Source: Clostridiales bacterium (lineage in GTDB: Bacteria; Bacillota; Clostridia; Christensenellales; Aristaeellaceae). From it: a stretch of 18,909 nucleotides of DNA. Under the pieces are notes generated by a model that had not been told where the DNA came from, made no database searches, and worked only from the letters and a program-made list of their open reading frames with translations. The stretch is from positions 1-18,909 of the forward strand of contig JAAZEI010000150.1 of the NCBI GenBank assembly GCA_012512355.1. Direction: 5' to 3'. Shown piece after piece: positions 15,047 to 18,909 of the stretch. How positions within the stretch are numbered: position 1 is the first letter of the stretch; each line of letters starts with the position of its first letter. The position numbers and the translations under genes are program-made.

Positions 15047-16759
15047 ATGGATATGCGGGAGAAAATTTCACAGGCACTGTATCGCGCGCTGACAGCGGCT
15101 TTTGAACAGACGGATTTTGAGTCCTCGGCCCTGGCGCGTTCCCTGGAACTGCCGCCGGAACCTGAGATGGGCGACATGGCCTTCCCCTGCTTTTCCCTGT
15201 CAAAAACCCTTCGCATGGCACCGCCGCAGATCGCCCAGAAAATCGCTGTACATGTGGCAGACCCCCTGATTTCATCAGTCGAAGTCAAGGGCGGCTACCT
15301 CAATTTTTTTCTTGACCGCGTTTATTTTGCCCAAAAAATGATCGAGGCTGTGCAGGGCAGCGATGGGGCCTGGGGGCAGAGCGATGAGGGCAGCGGCAAA
15401 ACCATCTGCATCGACTACTCCTCCATTAACATCGCCAAGCGCTTTCACATCGGCCACCTCTCCACCACCGCCATCGGCCACAGCCTCAAGCGCATCTATG
15501 ATTACCTGGGATACCGCACGGTGGGCATCAACCACCTGGGTGACTGGGGCACGCAGTTTGGCAAAATGATTGCCGCCTACAAGCACTGGGGTTCCCCCGA
15601 AATGGTTGAGCAGGGCGGCGTACAGGCGCTGAGTGAATTGTATGTGCGCTTTCACAAAGAGGCGGAGGAAAGCCCCAGCCTGGAAGACGAAGGCCGCGCC
15701 TGGTTTAAACGCATTGAAGAAGGCGACAAAGAAGCCCTCGCCATTTTTAATAATTTCAAAGAGATTACATTAAAAGACGCGGACCGTGTCTATGACATCT
15801 TGGACGTGAGCTTTGACAGCTACGCGGGCGAAAGCTTTTATAACGACAAAATGGACCGGGTAATCCGCGAGCTTCGTGAGAAAAATCTCCTCGTCCTATC
15901 GCAGGGCGCCTGGGTGGTTGATCTGGAAGAATTTGGCATGCCCCCCTGCCTGATCCTCAAAAGCGACGGGGCCACCTTATATGCCACCCGTGATATCGCG
16001 GCCGCCCTCTACCGCAAGGATACTTATCACTTCAGCAAATGCCTATACGTGGTCGCCTACCAGCAGGATCTGCACTTCAGACAGGTATTCAAGGTGCTGG
16101 AGCTGATGGGCTACGAGTGGGCAAAGACGCAGATGGAGCACGTGGCCTTTGGCATGATCAGCTACGAGGGCGAGGCCCTGTCCACCCGCCGCGGCAACAT
16201 CGTCCACCTGGATGAACTGCTGGACAAGGCGCAGGAAAAAGCCCTGGCCATCATCGAGGAAAAAAGCCCTCACCTGGAAGACAAGGAAAAGATCGCCAAA
16301 CAGGTAGGCGTGGGCTCGGTCATCTTCTTTGACCTGTTTAACAGCCGCATCAAGGACATCGACTTCAGGTGGGACCGCGCCCTCAACTTTGACGGCGAAA
16401 CCGGCCCCTACGTGCAGTATACCTATGCCAGGTGCTGCTCCGTGCTCAGGAAAGCCGGTGAAGTGGATACAGCGCCTGATTTTTCGGCCCTGGACGACAA
16501 GGAATCTCTGGCCCTGCTCAAGCTCATCTCCCTGTTCCCCGAAACGATCCGGGACGCGGCCGCGCGCAACGAGCCCAGCTTTGTCACCCGCGCCATCACA
16601 GAAATGGCCAAGGCATACAACAAATTTTATTATGAACACCGCATTCTGTCAGAGGATGCCGCGGCCAGCGCCGCGCGCCTGGCCCTGACGGATATCGTCC
16701 GTGCGGCCATCGCCAACGGCCTGTACCTCATCGGCATGCAGGCCCCCCCGCAAATGTGA
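15047..16759 (+). CDS. argS: Arginyl-tRNA synthetase
   Basis: This class I enzyme joins arginine to its tRNA in the cytoplasm using ATP. The 570-residue length is typical. The N-terminal Add-1 domain (residues about 5-95) includes GDMAFPCFSLSK. The catalytic core has IDYSSINIAKRFHIGH with the HIGH motif at 134-137, and HLGDWGTQFGK. The KMSKS-equivalent is LSTRRGN (S379 to N384), lacking the first Lys. This is common in ArgRS, where a Lys just before HIGH (present here in IAKRF) is thought to compensate. The anticodon-binding DALR domain contains GPYVQYTYAR and ends in YYEHRILSE and GLYLIGMQAPPQM. The ATG at 15047 has AAGGAGGG 8 nt ahead; a longer in-frame extension to 14837 crosses the promoter and is rejected. 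dapF begins 10 nt after the stop, so they are co-transcribed. Confidence 0.96.
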   Translation: MDMREKISQALYRALTAAFEQTDFESSALARSLELPPEPEMGDMAFPCFSLSKTLRMAPPQIAQKIAVHVADPLISSVEVKGGYLNFFLDRVYFAQKMIEAVQGSDGAWGQSDEGSGKTICIDYSSINIAKRFHIGHLSTTAIGHSLKRIYDYLGYRTVGINHLGDWGTQFGKMIAAYKHWGSPEMVEQGGVQALSELYVRFHKEAEESPSLEDEGRAWFKRIEEGDKEALAIFNNFKEITLKDADRVYDILDVSFDSYAGESFYNDKMDRVIRELREKNLLVLSQGAWVVDLEEFGMPPCLILKSDGATLYATRDIAAALYRKDTYHFSKCLYVVAYQQDLHFRQVFKVLELMGYEWAKTQMEHVAFGMISYEGEALSTRRGNIVHLDELLDKAQEKALAIIEEKSPHLEDKEKIAKQVGVGSVIFFDLFNSRIKDIDFRWDRALNFDGETGPYVQYTYARCCSVLRKAGEVDTAPDFSALDDKESLALLKLISLFPETIRDAAARNEPSFVTRAITEMAKAYNKFYYEHRILSEDAAASAARLALTDIVRAAIANGLYLIGMQAPPQM

Positions 16760-16769
16760 GGCAAAACAC

Positions 16770-17603
16770 ATGAAGTTTACCAAAATGCAGGGCTTGGGCA
16801 ACGATTATATTTATATCGACTGCTTTGAAGAAGCCATCAGCGACCCTGTGGATCTTGCCATCCGGATGAGCCGCCCGCACTTTGGTGTGGGCGCTGACGG
16901 CTTGGTGCTCATCGAGCCCTCTGACCATGCCGATTTTAGCATGCGCATTTTCAACGCCGATGGCAGCGAGGCTGAAATGTGCGGCAACGCCAGCCGCTGC
17001 GTCGCCAAATATGTTCTTGACCGCGGCCTGACAGACAAGACAGAGCTCACCCTGGCCACCAAGGGCGGCATCCGCAGGCTATGGCCCATGCAGGATGAGG
17101 GCGTCGTCACCCGCGTCAAGGTGGACATGGGCACGCCCGAATTTAACCCGCAATTGGTGGGTGTTGACCTGCCCGGCGATATCGTCTTTCGCCACCGCAT
17201 CCAGGTGCTGGGCCAGGAAATGCTGTTCACCGCCGTCAGTTTTGGCAATCCCCACTGCGTCATCTTTGTGGATGACCCCGATTTGATTGACATCAAGACT
17301 GTCGGCCCCATCATTGAAAACCACCCCCTGTTTATCAACCGCACCAATGTAGAGTTTGTGCGCATCCTGCGGCGTGATTATCTGTATATGCGGGTGTGGG
17401 AGCGGGGCAGCGGCGAAACCCTGGCCTGCGGCACCGGCGCCTGTGCTGCACTGGTGGCCGCCGTGCTCTCAGGGCTGTCCGACCGCACGGTGCAGGTCAG
17501 GCTGGCGGGCGGCCACCTGGAGTTGATGTGGAACCCGCAGGACAACATTGTCTATAAATCAGGCCCGGCCGAATATGTCTTTGACGGGGTCTGGCTGGGC
17601 TGA
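16770..17603 (+). CDS. dapF: Diaminopimelate epimerase
   Basis: DapF converts LL-diaminopimelate to the meso form, the precursor of lysine and of the peptidoglycan cross-link. The 277-residue protein starts with the family signature MKFTKMQGLGNDY. It carries both active-site cysteines: C71 in EMCGNASRC and C220 in GSGETLACGTGAC. Also present are FGVGADGL and SFGNPHCVIFV. The usual MCGNG is MCGNA here, a variant I recall from clostridial and Bacteroidota enzymes. The start is set by TGAGG at 16757-16761, which overlaps the argS stop codon and suggests coupled translation. An in-frame extension upstream to 16701 lies inside argS and is rejected. Its presence implies meso-DAP synthesis through an LL-DAP intermediate. 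Confidence 0.96.
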   Translation: MKFTKMQGLGNDYIYIDCFEEAISDPVDLAIRMSRPHFGVGADGLVLIEPSDHADFSMRIFNADGSEAEMCGNASRCVAKYVLDRGLTDKTELTLATKGGIRRLWPMQDEGVVTRVKVDMGTPEFNPQLVGVDLPGDIVFRHRIQVLGQEMLFTAVSFGNPHCVIFVDDPDLIDIKTVGPIIENHPLFINRTNVEFVRILRRDYLYMRVWERGSGETLACGTGACAALVAAVLSGLSDRTVQVRLAGGHLELMWNPQDNIVYKSGPAEYVFDGVWLG

Positions 17604-17658
17604 GCGCCGGGACGCGCCCAAACAAATAATTGAGTCAGGTTATAGGAGGAGATATCAC

Positions 17659-18909
17659 ATGGTACGTGCAATTGTAGGGGCCAACTGGGGTGATGAGGGC
17701 AAGGGCAAGCTGACGGATGTGCTGGCCCGGCAGTCCGACATCGTCATCCGCTTTCAGGGCGGGGCCAATGCCGGTCATACCATCATCAACGAGCATGGAA
17801 AGTTCGCCCTGCACCTGCTGCCAAGCGGTATCTTCCATGAAGGCGTCGTCAACATGATAGGCCCCGGTGTCGCCCTGGACATAGAAGAATTGTTCAGCGA
17901 GCTGGATGCCCTCACGCAGCGCGGCGTGCCGGCCCCCAGGCTGCTGGTCTCTGACCGCGCGCAGGTGTTGATGGATTTTCATATTCTACTCGATACCTAC
18001 GAGGAAGAGCGCCTGGCCGACCGCAAGTTTGGCTCGACCAAAAGCGGTATCGCGCCCTTTTACAGCGACAAGGCCTCCAAAATCGGCATTCAGGTCTGCC
18101 AGCTGATGGACAAAAAGCTATTAAAAGAAAGGCTGGCCCACAGCCTGGTGAAAAAAAATATCCTCATGGAGCACCTGTATCATAAGCCGCAATTGGATGT
18201 GGACGCGCTGTGCGATAAATATTATGAACTCGGGCAAAAGCTGCTGCCCTTTGTCTGCGATACCACCCAATACCTGCACGAGGCTCTCAAAGAGGGCAAG
18301 CGCATCCTGCTGGAAGGCCAGCTGGGCGCGCTGCGCGACCTGGAGCACGGCATCTACCCCTACACCACCTCCTCCTCCCCCCTGGCAGGCTACGCCACGG
18401 TGGGCGCCGGCATCCCGGTTGATAAAATCAGTGAAGTGATTGCCGTCACCAAAGCCTACTCAAGCTCTGTGGGCGCGGGCTACTTTGTCTCGGCCCTTTC
18501 GGGCGACGAGGCAGAGGAGCTGAGAAAACGCGGCGGCGATTCGGGTGAATACGGCGCCAAGACCGGCCGCCCGCGCGATGTGGGCTGGTTTGATACCGTG
18601 GCCACCCGCTACGGCTGCCGGGTACAGGGCGCCACCCAGTGCGCCATGACCAACATCGATGTGCTCAGCTATCTGGATGAGATTAAAATCTGCGTCGCGT
18701 ATGAAATTAACGGCGAAACCGTGAATGATTTCCCCTGTAGCCCCAAGCTTGCCCATGCAAAACCAGTTTATCAAACTTTTCCCGGCTGGAAAACCGATGT
18801 GCGCGGCATCACCGAGTATGATGCGCTGCCGAAAAACTGCAAGGCCTACCTGAATTTCATTGAAAAAGAAATCGAGACCCCCATCACCATCATCTCAAAC
18901 GGCCCGCAC
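17659..18909 (+). CDS. purA: Adenylosuccinate synthetase (3' end cut off by window)
   Basis: PurA joins IMP and aspartate using GTP, the first step from IMP to AMP. The window holds 417 codons without a stop; only about 10 residues should be missing. The loop G7-A-N-W-G-D12-E-G-K-G-K17 with the catalytic Asp, and GGANAGHT with H40, are intact, as are GSTKSGIAPFYSDK and TGRPRDVGWFD. It is divergent in the IMP site: the usual EGAQG is E219-G-Q-L-G, VGxGPFPTE is VGAGYFVSAL, and TKLD is TNID. I recall this set as typical of a clostridial PurA branch. AGGAGGA at 17644-17650 lies 8 nt before the ATG. It is 55 nt after dapF with no terminator, so it probably belongs to the same transcript. Confidence 0.95.
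   Translation, partial: MVRAIVGANWGDEGKGKLTDVLARQSDIVIRFQGGANAGHTIINEHGKFALHLLPSGIFHEGVVNMIGPGVALDIEELFSELDALTQRGVPAPRLLVSDRAQVLMDFHILLDTYEEERLADRKFGSTKSGIAPFYSDKASKIGIQVCQLMDKKLLKERLAHSLVKKNILMEHLYHKPQLDVDALCDKYYELGQKLLPFVCDTTQYLHEALKEGKRILLEGQLGALRDLEHGIYPYTTSSSPLAGYATVGAGIPVDKISEVIAVTKAYSSSVGAGYFVSALSGDEAEELRKRGGDSGEYGAKTGRPRDVGWFDTVATRYGCRVQGATQCAMTNIDVLSYLDEIKICVAYEINGETVNDFPCSPKLAHAKPVYQTFPGWKTDVRGITEYDALPKNCKAYLNFIEKEIETPITIISNGPH

Noticed and set aside
1..18909. CRISPR array, tRNA or rRNA genes, insertion-sequence inverted repeats, T-box or known riboswitch
   Set aside because: No regularly spaced repeats, no tRNA cloverleaf, no transposase and no recognised riboswitch pattern were seen on reading either strand; the leader before argS is too short for a T-box.

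Overview
The window looks like a chromosomal stretch from a Clostridia-type bacterium (Bacillota). The evidence is the character of the housekeeping proteins: a PurA of the divergent clostridial kind, a DapF with an MCGNASRC motif, and an ArgRS without a canonical KMSKS. Strong AGGAGG-type ribosome binding sites, Rho-independent hairpins, and a secreted peptidoglycan-binding protein of Gram-positive flavour agree with this. Genus cannot be told from the sequence alone. The coding core is GC-rich by eye; the stretch at about 9.8-10.9 kb is clearly more AT-rich and looks accessory.

Layout. (1) Positions 3-344: the 3' end of a gene resembling DUF2927 proteins, closed by a 12-bp hairpin terminator. 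(2) 345-945: 600 bases with no convincing gene, but with a repeat copy and a minus-strand CxxC-type reading frame. (3) 946-9717: one giant gene for a 2923-residue cyclic beta-1,2-glucan synthase (GT84 + cyclisation domain + GH94), ended by a strong terminator. (4) 9.8-10.9 kb: a minus-strand pRiA4b ORF-3-like gene, a possible 49-residue ORF behind it, and decayed plus-strand sequence that includes a broken zinc-ribbon gene. (5) 10942-12243 (minus): a secreted protein with a cadherin-like domain and two tandem peptidoglycan-binding modules. (6) 12.2-13.9 kb: a promoter, a 94-residue Lys/Ala-rich helical protein, and a stand-alone ferredoxin-NADP reductase-like flavoprotein with a terminator. 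(7) 14.0-14.9 kb: a strong promoter, a leader of about 170 nt, then two small genes, the second a Lar-like zinc-ribbon protein. (8) 15.0 kb to the end: promoter, then argS-dapF-purA, tightly packed on the plus strand and probably co-transcribed; purA runs off the window.

How the parts fit. The argS-dapF-purA block is core metabolism: tRNA charging, meso-diaminopimelate for lysine and peptidoglycan, and AMP synthesis. The glucan synthase is a self-contained membrane machine for making and cyclising beta-1,2-glucan; no glucan exporter or modifying gene is visible beside it. The accessory genes between the two show no obvious joint pathway. I did not find a clearly new multi-gene system. The best leads are the related intact and decayed zinc-ribbon genes 4 kb apart, the 50-bp repeat shared by 531-580 and 10891-10940, and the two-gene zinc-ribbon unit with its long leader.
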